The translations under genes were made by a program, and so were the position numbers. Below are positions 1 through 12,553 of a stretch of DNA of 64,000 bases, one piece after another (positions within the stretch are counted from its first letter, which is position 1; each line of letters starts with the position of its first letter). The notes below the pieces were generated by a model. The model was not told the DNA's origin, made no database searches, and was given only the letters and a program-made list of their open reading frames with translations. Origin of the DNA: Berberis thunbergii (lineage: Eukaryota; Streptophyta; Magnoliopsida; Ranunculales; Berberidaceae); NCBI GenBank assembly GCA_003290165.1, contig QNQO01007616.1, positions 310,001 through 374,000 on the forward strand. Reading direction: 5' to 3'.

Positions 1-359
1 GATCACGGGAAAGGTTTCCTTTTGGAGTGTTGCCCATATAAGGAAGTTTTCATGCATGACTTATATACTCCGATTACTGTTTCTTAGTCGAAACCAATGT
101 ATTGTTGGCCGGCCTGTTTTAGGTGATCCCCTAGGTACTTGTCTGATTAGGTCTTATGGGTATTGTGCTTTACTGTGTGGGCTTAGTAGGGCGCTGCAAT
201 TCGGTCCAACCTTCTGGATTCTGCCAAAGTGGACTTAGTGCTGTTTAGGCTTTGTCATAGTGGATGGGCAATCAGACCCACTTAGATCTGTTGATGAGAT
301 TATCATGACACGAGTACGATGCAGATTAAAGGAAAATTTAGTGTATTGATATATCATCA
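1..359 (-). repeat. degenerate LTR fragment, A/B/C/D gypsy family
   Basis: Read on the minus strand, this matches the 5' half of the family LTR seen intact at 43911-44581. Shared blocks include the run around 'aagttttcatg', 'cttatgggtattg', 'gagattatcatgacacg' and a terminal 'atatcatca', whose complement TGATGATAT is the LTR start. Just outside it, 'ctctccctctgatgag' resembles the polypurine tract seen beside the other LTRs. It is far more decayed than the other copies and its 3' half lies outside the window. The ORF across it is not coding. Confidence 0.5.
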
Positions 360-3300
360 ATAGATATAAATCTCTCCCTCTGATGAGATGAAATACTATC
401 CCTTTATTACAACATAAACGAGGTCTCTCAATTTTCTTGTATGTTAATCCCAATATAGAGAAGGCATATTGTCACCTTAGGACATTTGTCCCATACATGA
501 GATTATATGATGTCACCTCAATAGCATGAGGTGGACATTCTCTAGGTTCCATAACATCTACAACTTTTCTCTCGAGTCTCTATCTATCAAAAGTCTCCAA
601 CTTAACACCTTAGTCCTCATTAAACCCTCTAAACCTTAAGTCGTCAAAAGCAACTTGGTCTAATTTCTAAAAACATGCTGGAATCTGAAGACAGAAATGG
701 TGAAGAGTCATGGGTGACTTGAATCAAGGCTTGGCAGTTTTAACAATTGAAAACCGCCATATGATTATACAAAAGTTAAGATCTAATTCCCTAAATGGAA
801 TATAATCTGGAAAATTACAATTAACTTGCTAATGCTTCAATCAGTAGATGGATTTTTATGTAATTGAAAGGACTCCTGAATCACATACAACTCACCTGGT
901 GAGATTCAAGTGTGATCGATTTGTGCAAAACTATGTTCAATATTACAGCTTGTATCAAAGACCTATGTTCTGATTCAAATCGTGAAGCACCAAATTCTAA
1001 TCCCTTATGGAAAATTTTAATGCTGAAAGTCCCCCTCTATTCATTTGGATCGAAACCTATCCAGTTAATCTCTTAATAATGAGCCTTGAACTCTAGCTTT
1101 TCTGGTGAGCACAAACTCTATCTTTGTTAGCCATAAGAACTTGCTCATCGTATCATCACTAGACAAAAAGGCATCAATGGGATTAAGTAGGTATAAGTCT
1201 ACCGCTCAGCTGGCAACAACTTTTGTAAAAAAAAATGGGTCACAAAAGTATAAACAAGGGGTCTAATTGATGGACTCTTTAAGAATCAATTTATTTATTC
1301 ATGCTAATATATAAAGTTTCCTTAGTTCAGTAACAGACTACCAAGGTCACCAACTTTCTTTATTGAATGGAATGGAATATTTATAAGAAAAACATGTAGT
1401 CCAGTCAACTTCAAACAAAATAAGAAATAAGAAATAAGAAAAGCAATGAAGATGTAAAAAAAAAGAAACTTGGACAAGATATATAAAAGATACATAGTTA
1501 GATTGAATGGCCAGGAATTCCAGTCCAAGAGCCTTCCAAAAGCCTTCTAAAAACATCACAGTTTGCAGTCAAACACAAACACCAACCAATCACAAATTCT
1601 GCACAGTCCACAAATAGGGAAAACTATTATAAAACAAAGTCTAGCATACTTTGTTTCCCATCTTCTACATAATTGAATTTAGTGTTTGTTGTTCCGCGAC
1701 AAACTTCGCCATACAACTCTTCCACACACACAAAACACCAAGAAAACAAAGACTTTTCAAAACAATCTGAACTCATTACAAGTACATTCCACCCAAACAC
1801 CCTCATCAAACATCATCACCTATAATGTTACATAATATTTCTAGAATATTTATGGAACTAGCTCATTGTTTAGTCATAATGCAATCTAATTAATTGGGAG
1901 TTATTGCAATTTGCAAATTGGTCTTGAAAATTGACTAAAGGATAAGTTGAGGCCAATGGAAATAATAAACCAACTAGAACCATTAAAGATAACAATTTCT
2001 GGAAATAGGGAAGTTTAGCAATTTCTGGAAATAGGGAAGTTTCCGCATGCTTGTGCGACATGCAGCTTCCTAATCATGTCAAGATTAGGACTAGCAAGCA
2101 TGAAGTTGCCTCCTATAAGTGAAAAACAGTTTTGCCGCTTTAGGAAACTGCAAAACTGCCACCAATCCTTTAGGAGGCAGATTTTGCTTAGCTTCCTTAC
2201 TATGTTCTAATCCCATATCAACTCTCTCCATAAACCTTATCTACTCATCAAAACCTACACAAACTCATCAAGCATGCAATCAAAACCCACAAGAGTAATT
2301 AGAGAGATATATAAAACACAGAAACACAAGAGTGCAAAGCTTGTAATCAAGACCACAAGAATAATTCAATCACAGAAACACACAAGAACAAAGAAGTACC
2401 GTACAGAGCTTATAATCAGTCTCAAAACCCTAAAGCTGATGAGTAATTAGAGATTTCTCACCAGATGAAGTTGCGAAGAAACCCTAAAATCTTTGATGAG
2501 CAAAGACAAAGCTTGGAATCAACTGAGAAATAGGGGGAAAATCCTTGGTGATTTGGAGCAAGGATGAGAGGGGAAACAAATTTGGTGATTTGGGGAGTAG
2601 GCTATATTTGGGGATTTAGAGGAAGGTACGAAAGAGGAAAAAAATTGGCGGCTCCCAAAGATTGTTCGCGCCCAAACTCTCTTCATGTATAAATTTTTTT
2701 TTTAAAACCATATGCGATGGAAAATACCGTAGCAACGAGTTTTTTTGTGACAACTTTCCCACCGTCACTAAGTAGAGATGGTAAAATTTGTCCCGGCGCT
2801 AAAAACAATTAAAATAATAAATAACTTAGCGATAGCTAAGATGCCATCCCAACTATTTGAATTAGCTACGGTTTATTGTGAATTAAGCCACGGTTTTCCC
2901 GTCACAAGCACATTTTTTATGATTATGGCTTTGGGCAGCTACCAAAAGTATTAGGGACAGTATTTTGCTGTCTCAAAAGAAACCTTGGTCGGCTATTTAC
3001 CAAATCCCTTAACAAATCAAGCTTGCATTACTTCAATATTATCACATCTGACTTCATAAGCTAACCCTTCAGAGTAAGAACCTGAATAACTATCTAAAAT
3101 ATATCATTAAACTGACTACAAATTCTACAATACAGTTTGGCTTCTTTGCAACTTCTTGCCTAAGTTGTTTATGCTTTATGAAATACATTTAAGTTTCGCA
3201 TAACCTCTAAAGTTTAATAATAACATTATCAACTAGATCAAAATTTCAAAACCCTGTTCTAACATAGAACCTACTGAAAACAAAATAAACATACGATCAT

Positions 3301-3480
3301 TTCTAAATCATATTAAAGTTTCTAACAGCAACTACAACTCTTTGAAATGTACCGACCAAACAATACAGTGACCATCTAATTCAAACAAGTATGCATATAT
3401 TTAACCAATAATGCTAACTCAACTCATCCAAATGAAATCAAACAACCATAAACAAACTAGGGGCACTTACCCAATTGATC
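360..3480. other. intergenic DNA, no gene seen
   Basis: AT-rich sequence with only short ORFs that match nothing I recognise. It holds a 24-bp direct repeat (1993-2016 and 2019-2042, 26-bp period). From about 2730 to 2930 there are loose motifs such as 'ccaccgtcac', 'agcgatagct' and 'gccacggttttcccgtcac', reminiscent of CACTA subterminal repeats, but no CACTACAAG terminus could be found. No promoter or RNA gene can be supported. Confidence 0.5.
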
Positions 3481-3487
3481 GGAAAAA

Positions 3488-4142
3488 TCAACCCTTTGCA
3501 CATTTCTCAGCCAAATTCTTTCTTACAGCCCTCGCATTATCATACTCGAATTTCAATACATTGGATATATGCGAAGAATCCTTGACATAAAACGTCCACT
3601 TTCTTCGATCAACGGAAAATAACACACAAGATAAGAATTGACAATTTGAAACCAAAGGGCACCCAAGAAAACACCAAGACCAGCCCCAGCAATGACCTGG
3701 GCAACAGTGTGGTACCCCAAATAAACCCTAGAGTACATGGTAAGCAAAGCCAGAGGCCAAGGAAGAAATCTCACAATCCATTTCTGTGTGGGGCTTGCAA
3801 GCCCAATCCCCTTGTATGTAACAAGGGTGAAGTAAACTGTGAAAAAGAAGATGTACTGCGAGTGGCTCGAAGGCCAACCGCGAATCGCACATCTCGAGCA
3901 ATGCACAGGTCTGTGGGCGGGATTACTGGACGGATTTCTTGATGAGTTCATTGAAGAAATGGGAGATGATAAGACCCAATGCGAAGAATATGCCTTGGAG
4001 CTCTCGGCGGAAGATTAAGTGGGAGATGAAGCCTCCGAAAGTGATAAAGACTGGGGATCAAAGATGCAAATGCTAGGAAATGGCCTAATTGGTCACCCCT
4101 TTGGTAGCGGACGTGTGTTAGGGACACTGCCTTCAGTGCCAT
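3488..4142 (-). pseudogene. dolichyl-diphosphatase / lipid phosphate phosphatase gamma (LPPG-like), broken
   Basis: The family removes a phosphate from dolichyl-diphosphate or related lipid phosphates in the ER or plastid envelope. Read across frames, the whole protein is present: start MALKAVSLTHVRYQRGDQLG, then HLIFRRELQGIFFALG, WPSSHSQY, SRVYLGYHTVAQV and an end in VLKFEYDNARAVRKN. All three phosphatase motifs can be seen: KX6RP, PSSH and SRX5H. It is broken by a frameshift near 4045, a TAA inside the KX6RP motif, a frameshift just before GWPSSH near 3875, and one near 3600 before the FYVKDSSH segment. Length without breaks is about 218 codons, close to the family's usual ~225. No intron interrupts it, so it may be a processed copy if the parent gene has introns. 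It cannot make an active enzyme. Confidence 0.85.
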
Positions 4143-5236
4143 GGTTGTGATGTGTGTGAGTGGAGAAGAAAGATTGGGTCTTTGGAGATGGGGTGGAATA
4201 AGGTGGGATTTTTATTTGTTCACCGAAGGAAAAGAGTGAGATCTGAAAAAAGTGGGTGGAGATTGTGGAAGGTGGTAACTTGGGAGTTGGGTTTCTGGGA
4301 TTCTCTGATTCAAAAAGTGTTTTCTGGGGTTTGATTGGAGGAAATCTAGAAGAAGAAGTTGGTGGATTTTTGTTGGTATCAAAATGCTATCTGAAGGACT
4401 GAAGTAAATTGAGTTGTTGCTAGATGATGTGCGGGAGTGAACATAAGCTATACCTGAAATAGAGGGATTGAGCTGTGAAAGGAAGTTATGGATAGACTTT
4501 GTTGAGAATACCTCCAAATAATACCCCAAAATTTGGCCGGACGAGAATACCTCCAAAGCATTGTGTATTCTTCTCCAAAGCTCTGGCCAACACCATACCT
4601 CCAGATAAGATCATCATTGTGGCAGGACCAGAATACCTCCAAAGCATTGTGTATTCTTCTCCAAAGCTTTAGCCAAAACTCAAATAAGATCAACATTGTA
4701 TTTGTCCGGCAAGAAATGGTAAGAGATTAAAAAATCTATTGCACCCTCAAAACACATAAACGCACCACTGTTAATCTCCTCGACAGACACTCACACCTCC
4801 AACATTCCCTGTCATCCACTTTTGCCAAAGCCAAGCTCCAGCACAAGTTTTCTTATAACCCTATTATATTTTAAGAAATTGAATTCAAATCCATTCAACA
4901 GCCGCTCACAAACTCATTCATTCAATCGATCGAGTGAGTTAGAGAAGAAGAGAGAGAAATGGGGCAAAATAGCTCCACATGCCTGCAAAGGCAGTAGCAG
5001 CACCTCTCATCGCGCCCAATTAAGCGGGGATTTCACTTGCATTGCCATCGAAGAGGCACCAGAGAGATCAAAGAATGACAGTTTCACCACAGGCACGGTG
5101 AACGAAGCTAAGATTGGATGAATTGGGCGGGGTTGTGGTCAGCTTAAATGGTGTCAATGTATGCATTCAAATTGAATGGGTAGGGTTTTGCTTCTAGTGC
5201 TTGAATTTTCTTATTAGTATATGAGTTCCTTATTAG
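4143..5236. other. intergenic DNA with a short perfect direct repeat
   Basis: This lies upstream of the phosphatase copy. A perfect 38-bp direct repeat occupies 4545-4582 and 4631-4668 (86-bp period), with weaker partial copies of 'atacctcca' near 4508 and 4595. The region can be read as short ORFs on both strands (for example 4822-5121), but none resembles a known protein and the repeat makes some of them look artificially conserved. No function is assigned. Confidence 0.5.
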
Positions 5237-5944
5237 GAGGGTGTTTGTTTTTCTTCTTAATGGAGTCAAAAAATCTTAATATGAAATAGATCATCTTGTT
5301 TATGGTGTTTGTTTTTAGTTATGATCAGAAATTCTACTTCTAATGGGAGCAAGCAACAAAGAGATGTTGATCAATTAGCACTGAGTGCTAAGTAAAAAAT
5401 TATTTCAATAATAATCTTAACATAATTTTGTAATGACAATTGCTACCCCATCTTCTTACAATTAAGTACGACTAAATTTTGATGGAACACCTTCATTCTT
5501 TTCACCAAGCATTGTGATTCTACATACCTTCACAAGGCATTGATAAGAAACTCTCCTTCATCTTTGTTTCTTTCTCTATATTTTCAAGTTTTTCTTCATA
5601 TCTTCAACTCTCCCTTTCATGTATATATTCAATTCACCTTCATCTTTGGTCATATTTCGATATTCTTGTAATAAGAGGTGTTGTAACAGTTTTTAGGATT
5701 TGAATAATTATTGGGTATTATTTTAAACACAATATTTATGTTATAAAAAATTTTCAGCTCAGTGGGGTAAAATTGTCAAACAATTCTCATTCAGTACCTA
5801 AAAACAAACATTTTTTTGTTTTACAACTTCTAATCAGCAGCTTATTCAGAAGCAAAACAAACAGTTCATGCAAAAGCTCGTTCGGGACTTCTAATTCTAG
5901 TTAGAAGTTAGCTTCTAAGCACTTAAAAAAACAAACGCGCCCTC
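5237..5944. mobile_element. MITE-like non-autonomous DNA element
   Basis: About 708 bp bounded by inverted termini. The left end reads GAGGGTGTTTGTTTTT and the right end, complemented, GAGGGCGCGTTTGTTTTTTT. The interior is AT-rich with no ORF. GGGTGTTTG-type termini are common in plant hAT and PIF/Harbinger MITEs. No convincing target duplication was found (CTTATTAG left, TAAGTCTC right), so superfamily and exact ends are uncertain. Confidence 0.45.
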
Positions 5945-6424
5945 TAAGTCTCCCACTCTCTTGGTAATGAAAGTAATTGCGAAGGCAGATTTGGTGGTCA
6001 CTAGGGCTCCAAATTAGTATTTTCTTATTAGAATGTAGGGAAATGAGAAACATAATGTTATTTTACATCCAAATTGGCTAAAGTATTGCTTAAAAATTAG
6101 TACAATTTATTGTACAAAAAAAATTGACTTGAAGTACTTGTTTTATTTTATTTGAAGGATTATTATGTTTTTTTTTGTCGTGATGTTGGTGGGGATGATC
6201 GAGGTGATAGAGGTCAAAGACGACCCATGACTGTGTCTCTGCCCTAAAATAGAGACCAGAAAAGGGCAAAAAACAGGTAGAAGAACGAAAAAAAGAATGG
6301 AAAAATATAGGGACAAAGAAGTTAAGAAGAAGACGAGAGATGAGCAAATGAGGATTCAAATAGATGCTCAAGAAGCATATAGATAAGTAATTGTATCGTA
6401 AAATCAACCCGAATCAGAAGGGCA

Positions 6425-8430
6425 GACAGGTTGGAGTAGTGCGGGTGTTGGACATGAAGATGAGGAGCTAGAGGATGATGAAAACGTGCTTCTGGATGAG
6501 GAGGAATCAGGGGATGATGAAGAAACAGTTGTAGAAAAGGGTAAGAAAAAAAAATGCTAGACGAGATTCTTATCCCAGTGGTCCTATGGATTGTTCCACA
6601 TTAGACAATTACCATGGACATATTTCTTGTGCCATTTCAGATGGTGAGCAGGTAAATTATTATTGTTAGTTGGTTAAATTATATAAGCGTGTTATTTATA
6701 TATATTTGGACATTAAATTACTTAATGTATATGTTTCTTGTATTTAGGAACGAGGCGCATTGCGATGTCATCATCAATATAGGAACTTATTAGATTGAAG
6801 TTTGAAACATGAGCCGAAAGAAGTAAAGAGAATAATTTACAATGATGGTCTCTGTCCATTGATTAAATATTGTAAGGATCATCTTGATAAGGTGACCATT
6901 TGTGCTTTTGTGGAGCGTTGACAACCTAAGACCAATACTTTTCACCTACCTTTCTGGAGAGATTAGCATCACCCTGAATGATGTCTATCATATAACTCAT
7001 TTGTCAATTGTTTGTAAGCCGGTTAGAACGTCGATGAAGATGACGGTAGATGAATGTGTTACATTATTGGTGGATGGTTTGGGGATTGAAAATAAAGAAG
7101 CAAAGGTCTATGTCAAGAAGAATGACAGATTTGTGGAAATGAAGTTTACTCAGGACCATTGTTGTAGACAAACTATGAAAACTGATTCTCTTTAAAGGAA
7201 AGAACAATTGTGTAGGGGTTACTTGTTGTTTCTTCTAGGTATGACAATATTTGCTAATAAAAGTGGAACAAACGGTCATATTGAATATTTGAAGATGTTG
7301 ATGAAAGCAGATGATGTTAACAAGTATGCATAGGGCATATGAGTTTTGGCATTCTTGTTTTGATAGTTGACTCGCGCTAGCAGAGAGGGAACGAAGCAAA
7401 TTTTTGGATATTTGTCTATTTTGGAAGTATGTTTCAAATTTTTTTATTTTGTTAATTACCCTCATAATATATAAGAATTTCACAATGTTTATTTATTTTG
7501 TTTTCGTTTATAGGCATAGATGTATGATCACTTCAGACTTTAGGGTAATGCAAAACTGAAGTGGGATGCTAGACTCCCTACCATGGCTAAGTGGGAACCT
7601 CCACAAATTGTAGAGGTTTCGGATGAACAAATCATCACTCTTAGAGAGTATCTCGATGACATGTCTCCTGAAGAGGTAAAAATGCATCTTTAAGTTCAAC
7701 AAATTTTTTTGTGTGTGTCACATGGTTCACATGATGCTTGTTATGCCTCGACATAGAAGAACAATATCACCCCAATAGAGTTATGAGACAAATGCGAAAG
7801 GGACAAGTCATCCCAACTCTTTCAATCCAAGCCAAAATGAAGAATAGAACTCAATCTGGCAAACACTATTCCATGAAGTACGGGATTTTGTCTTCGTTCA
7901 CTGAAAAGTGGCATTAACATGTCATGTCGACTATCAAACAAGGTGCCCCCGTGAAGCTTCCATGGGACTGTAGAGAGGATTACTTGGACCGGTTTCACCG
8001 CATTAGCCATCCCTTCGTATAACCACCGAACAAGAGAAAAAGTCATCCCTTAAGAAGACATTTGTTTTTTCAAACAATAGGGTAATAACAAACACTTTAC
8101 ACTTATGTAATATAAAAATTTACATGGTTTGCATTAACATCTAATGTTTTCCTACAAGAAATTGCCATTGCTGAGGCTCGTAAGTTGGTCAATGACTCTA
8201 CTGAACTAGGGGGAATGTCGTCAAGGTTATAATGCTCGCTTGCAAAATAGAATATGGGATTTTCTAGAATAAATGTCTATGTCCGTTACCTTGTAACAAG
8301 AGAAAGAAGGGCCCAGTGTATGCCCTAGTGTTGACAATGGTGAAATTGGTGGTGGAGAAAGTGAGCGTAGAAGCAAATCAATGCATGAACAAAGACACTA
8401 TGTTCAGAGACAAAGATAGTGTCTTCATTT
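6425..8430 (+). pseudogene. plant mobile domain (MAIN-like / transposon PMD) gene, broken
   Basis: Plant mobile domain proteins occur both as host genes (MAIN/MAIL) and as passengers of plant transposons. An acidic first exon (6425-6650, EDEELEDDE) ends at a GT donor. The next exon begins near 6749 and reads ERGALRCHHQYRNLLD, then HLDKVTICAFVER, QPKTNTFHLPF and EISITLNDVYHI, which is the hallmark of the domain. Further exons read KWDARLPTMAKWEPPQIV (7560-7620) and NRVMRQMRKGQVIP, then REDYLDRFHRISHPFV (7760-8025). Damage includes a stop after NLLD, TGA in place of the tryptophan between VER and QPKT, and a frameshift after LPF. It sits head-to-tail with the inverted MULE gene, which suggests it travelled with a transposon, but no terminal repeat links the two. 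Confidence 0.75.
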
Positions 8431-8639
8431 TGTAAACTTCAAAAGAAAAAAAAAAAAAAAAAAAAAACTTGGTGAAATATTTGTTAAGAAACATTGATTG
8501 TTCCATTTTGTAAACTACAAAAATATTTTTTAACAAGCTATAAGTTTTTACTTATGCTTGATATTGATTGTTCCATTTGTTAAGAAGTTTTCATATTTTA
8601 AGATTGTTACAATGAATTGAATGTGAGGCTATTGTTGTA

Positions 8640-9350
8640 ACAAAGTAACAAACAATGCGACAATGACAAAATTTGCAAGAAAAATTGCAAATGATTAGTT
8701 TAGGTTTGAAAATAATGCGACAATGTGACACCATGTCAGAAAACAATGCTACAATGTCATTTGTATGGAATTCACATAAAGGATTAGTTTAGGTTCAATG
8801 CGACTAAACAAAGTTTAGGTTCGATGTGACAATGCGAGTAAATAAAGTTTGGGTTTGATGCAACAATGCGAATAATGTTAGAAAACAAAGATTGAGAAAA
8901 TAAATTTCAAAAAAAAATTGCAGATTTTTTCCTATTCGCAGTGAGTAATGCAGACTTCTTAAAAAAGTCCGCATTGGCCAAAGAAATTTTCTGTTCACCT
9001 GAACCAATGCCAGTTTTTTGAAAAATCTCGCAGTTGTCCAACAAAATTTTTTTTGCCAAAAAAATTCCTGTTCTCTTGGACCAATGCGAACTTTTGCAAA
9101 TAGCTCGCATTGATCCAGGCGAGGTTTTTCAAAAACCTCTCTTAAACCTCTGTGGACTATTTGAAAAAGTTTGCATTGATCACTGCAAACGACAATCAAA
9201 TCTGCCATTTTTTTTTGAAAGTTCTGAAAAAATAATTTCTGATTTTTTTTTTTGAAACTTAGTTTTCTGAAGTTTATTCGCATTATCACATCAAAATATA
9301 TTTTGTAAAACTTTTTTATGTGAGTTTCATACAAGTCGCATTATCGCATC
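8640..9350. repeat. array of degenerate small hairpins and GCGA/TCGC words
   Basis: From 8950 to about 9190 short inverted repeats recur: gcagact..agtccgc at 8950-8972, then 9009-9031, gcgaact..agctcgc at 9086-9108, gaggtttttcaaaaacctc near 9121, and 9151-9175. The start spacings are about 59, 77, 33 and 32 bp. Flanking sequence repeats the word 'aatgcgacaatg' and ttaggtt-type blocks. The symmetry produces long ORFs on both strands with repeating Leu/Asp/Gln patterns; these are repeat artefacts, not genes. It could be an internal repeat of a non-autonomous element. Confidence 0.6.
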
Positions 9351-9572
9351 AAACTAATCATTTTTCTGATTTCACATTGTCTAATCAAACATAAACAAAA
9401 ACTTAAACTAAATAGAGTAAAATTCCATATAATATATTAAGAAAAACTTGAACCATACAAGTCTTTTGTAAATAAAAAAATGGTGACTTTTCTAACAAAA
9501 CAATGGTTCCTATGTCACAAAAAATTTACATTTTTTCATCACAATAATGGTTAGCAAAATACAATATGTGCA

Positions 9573-12553
9573 TCAGTCCAATATGGTCATGACCTCGTTC
9601 AACTTCTTAACATTCTTCTGATTCTTCTCATTGAATTTTTCACCATTGTCGCACCAATACCGATCTAGACATCTAAACTACAATTCAATGAGATTGCCAA
9701 AGGAAACATGTGACACGGTCAAGTTGGTATTACAGGAGGCAATTGTGGTTTGTGTTGCATATGAAGGAAGATATAGTGACTGCTATGCATCAAGTGTGCC
9801 ATGAAACAAACACGTCCTTCGTCAAACTATGGTGCCGGGTAAACATATGGAAAACATGTCGTGTTTTGGTTCCCATAACAAACAAAAACCCACTGGTAAT
9901 CGTTCGCGGCGAGCTCTAACATGTCGGGGCCCATAAACCAATTGTCCTTGTCTATCCACACCTGGCCTTCTGAAATTAGCAAAGTATCATTGACAACCTT
10001 GACCCCTGACTCATGCCACATTGCAACCCACAACTTTTCATTACTTTCAAGCTCCATCAATAGGTCTTTCCGTACTTGTTTCCAACCGTTTTTTGTCGTC
10101 GTAATGTAGGAATTTAGCTATGCATCGAAAGCCACAATTTCTGTCACCTGGAATGTTGTCAGTATAATCCCGTATCCAAGACTGAATCTGCTTCATCAAT
10201 CTATTGTTATGAAATTTTGACATCTCATTTTTGTTTGAGAACTTCTTACTTTTGCCTTTCATTTCTTCTTGTGTCATGGCGTATTTGTGTCCTGATGGAT
10301 CCTTTTATGTGAACCTCATGTGCTTAGCCAACTTCTTCTTTTTAGGTCTGCCATTTCTAACCACAAATGCTAATGGTTCAATCATTACACTGTCACCCGA
10401 GGAACTCAACTCTATAAGCTTCCTCTTCATCACCAACTTTTGATCATGAGTTGAATCATTAAACCTATTCATAAGGGCGTCGACCACTGGGTCTATAATC
10501 GCATCCCCACATTCACGAATAGTTATTTTGCCAAGTTGAAGCCAATACTTGTCTATGGTGCATACAGAAATTTGTCCTGTGGGAGTAAGATAACTTGTAA
10601 GTTCATGAGCCCAAGGTAATCCATGAGTGGTTCAAAGCAAACAACTACACTTGACAGGGTAAATACCCACATTTTCACATCTCTGAATTTCTGAATTGTT
10701 CAAATCAATAGCCTTGTACGCCACTGACCCATGAAGTAAGCCAAATAAACTGAACATAAGGTCAATGTTCACCTTCGTCAGACTCTGTGGAAATGACGAT
10801 TCTATCACTACCAGTTGGATTTCAATCATATCTTGCATATTTTTCCAGACATTTAGGAATGTACCGTGTGAATTTTCCAACGAGTGCTTCAACTTTGAGT
10901 ATGCACCTTCAACTCGACCGGTTGTCAGTTGGCCAAAATGCATAAATGTATCCGTCCATACACTTACAAAGTACTCCTTCTAGGGATACCAAACCGTCCT
11001 GACATATTCCAAACACCTTGGGTATGATGCCCATCTTCTATCAAACTCAATTGTGGCATTGTTCCATTTCTCTTCTATATTTGATCTATACAAATCTGAA
11101 AAGGAATCTACAAACTTGGCCCACCAGTCATTGTCCTCAAAGTATTTTTTTGCAGTTTTTCTCAACATTTGTGTATATGTGCCATGTGCAAAATAATCTC
11201 CTTGCCTTTGGGAAAACTCACTCAATAGCCTTGATCAAATCCAATTATCTATCTGTCACAAACACGCTTGGCAAGTTGTTTGGCTTGAAAACTTCAGCAC
11301 GTTTTTCCAATGCCCAAGTGTATGACTCTTCCTTCTTAGAACACAAAAAATGCAACATTGAAGGTCTTTTTGGTCGACGTCACACCAACAATCTCAAACA
11401 ACGACATCCTATAGCGATTCGTTTTATATTTGCAATCCATAAGCACTACCTGTGAAAAACACTTTGTTAACTGAAAAGATTTAGGATGTGCCCAAAAAAA
11501 GTTGGTGACTCTATTCCCCTGATCATTATATGTACTTGTGCTCCCTCAACAACTCTAGAGTATATTGCAAAGTCGCCCCGCCTATTTGTTGGAGTGCCTT
11601 TATCCTATAAATTACATTTTAAATATACTTCAAATTTAAGATATTACTCGGATACATCTCTTTCAGCCGAGACAAGATGTGGCGAGGGTTCACATCGGAC
11701 CTCGCCATATTCTGCACATAAATCATTTCCTCTTCATTTAATTTTCAGCAAACGAGTGGCCAACAAATGACTCTGATTGAGGATGATTGTGGGTTCCACA
11801 TGTCACTTGCAACATCAAATGGTCATTTTCCAGTAGGATCCCTCTCAACATAAATTTGCAGCCATACTTCTTTGTATTGCTTGATCGAACAAAATTCTTT
11901 AACCTTTTATCGGGTTTCCTTCCCTTTTCACAACCAAAATGGATCATTCCCTTCCATATTTGATTATCATGTTCTGATTTAGTGATAATAACAACTATGT
12001 TATTATCCCTACCGATGCCTTGGACCTAAGCTAACAATGCAGACCTTGATGAGAATACCTAAAAAAATTAAAAAACTTATTAATAACAACAACATATTTA
12101 TAACAATGAAAAACAGTGAAAACTAAAACACACAAACTTTCTTACTTCGTCCGTAACAAATAAATGACTATCATCAACTACCAGTGCCAATGATCTTTCT
12201 TCATTGTTACTGTAAAATTGTGCATAATGGTTCATTTTATAATTAGTTTCATATATTAAAAATTTTAATTTACTTAATAACAAAATGGCGGTTACCTCTA
12301 AATGGTTCGTCTCTGGGTTCTCAACTACGTTAAAAGGCATATCCATACTTATTACATTACAAATTCCTATGCACCAATGCATCATACAATAATCAATCAA
12401 TTATTTTGAAAAAAAAATTAGATAAATTTTTTTATGCAAATTACCTCTATTGAAATGTCTTTGCCCTTTAAATTGATCATCTTCTTCACCCTCACGTTCA
12501 CCCTTAAAATATTTTCTAACATCATCAACTTCACCAAACCTTTTCATTTCCAT
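9573..12553 (-). pseudogene. MULE transposase with FAR1 DNA-binding, SWIM and OTU-like domains, broken
   Basis: A FAR1/FHY3-type Mutator-like transposase gene with its introns retained. Exon 1 (12445-12553) starts MEMKRFGEVDDVRKYFKGE and ends at a GT donor. Small exons follow with MDMPFNVVENPETN and RSLALVVDDSHLFVTDE. The exon near 12055-11740 encodes the FAR1-type zinc-binding domain (NIVVIITKSE, GCKFMLRG, CGTHNHP). The DDE core follows, frameshifted (VVLMDCKYKTNRYRMSLFE, SVFVTDR), then HFGQLTTGRVEGAYSKLK and a SWIM finger (KCSCLL..THGLPWAHEL). Next comes a C-terminal OTU-protease-like domain (DNIPGDRNCGFRCIAKFL at 10190-10100, YQWVFVCYGNQ near 9870), with a stop at 9573. Numerous frameshifts and stops make it inactive. 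MULE-2 at the right edge is a relative. Confidence 0.85.

Noticed and set aside
2730..2930. A CACTA element end
   Set aside because: There are subterminal-like motifs, but no CACTACAAG terminus, partner end or target duplication could be located.
3646..3942. 98-codon plus-strand ORF
   Set aside because: It is the complement of the broken LPP-gamma copy, whose family motifs are clear on the minus strand.
8804..9334. 176-codon minus-strand ORF with repeated QCELF.K.RIG-like segments
   Set aside because: The repetition comes from the hairpin array; the same DNA gives similar ORFs on both strands and no known protein matches.
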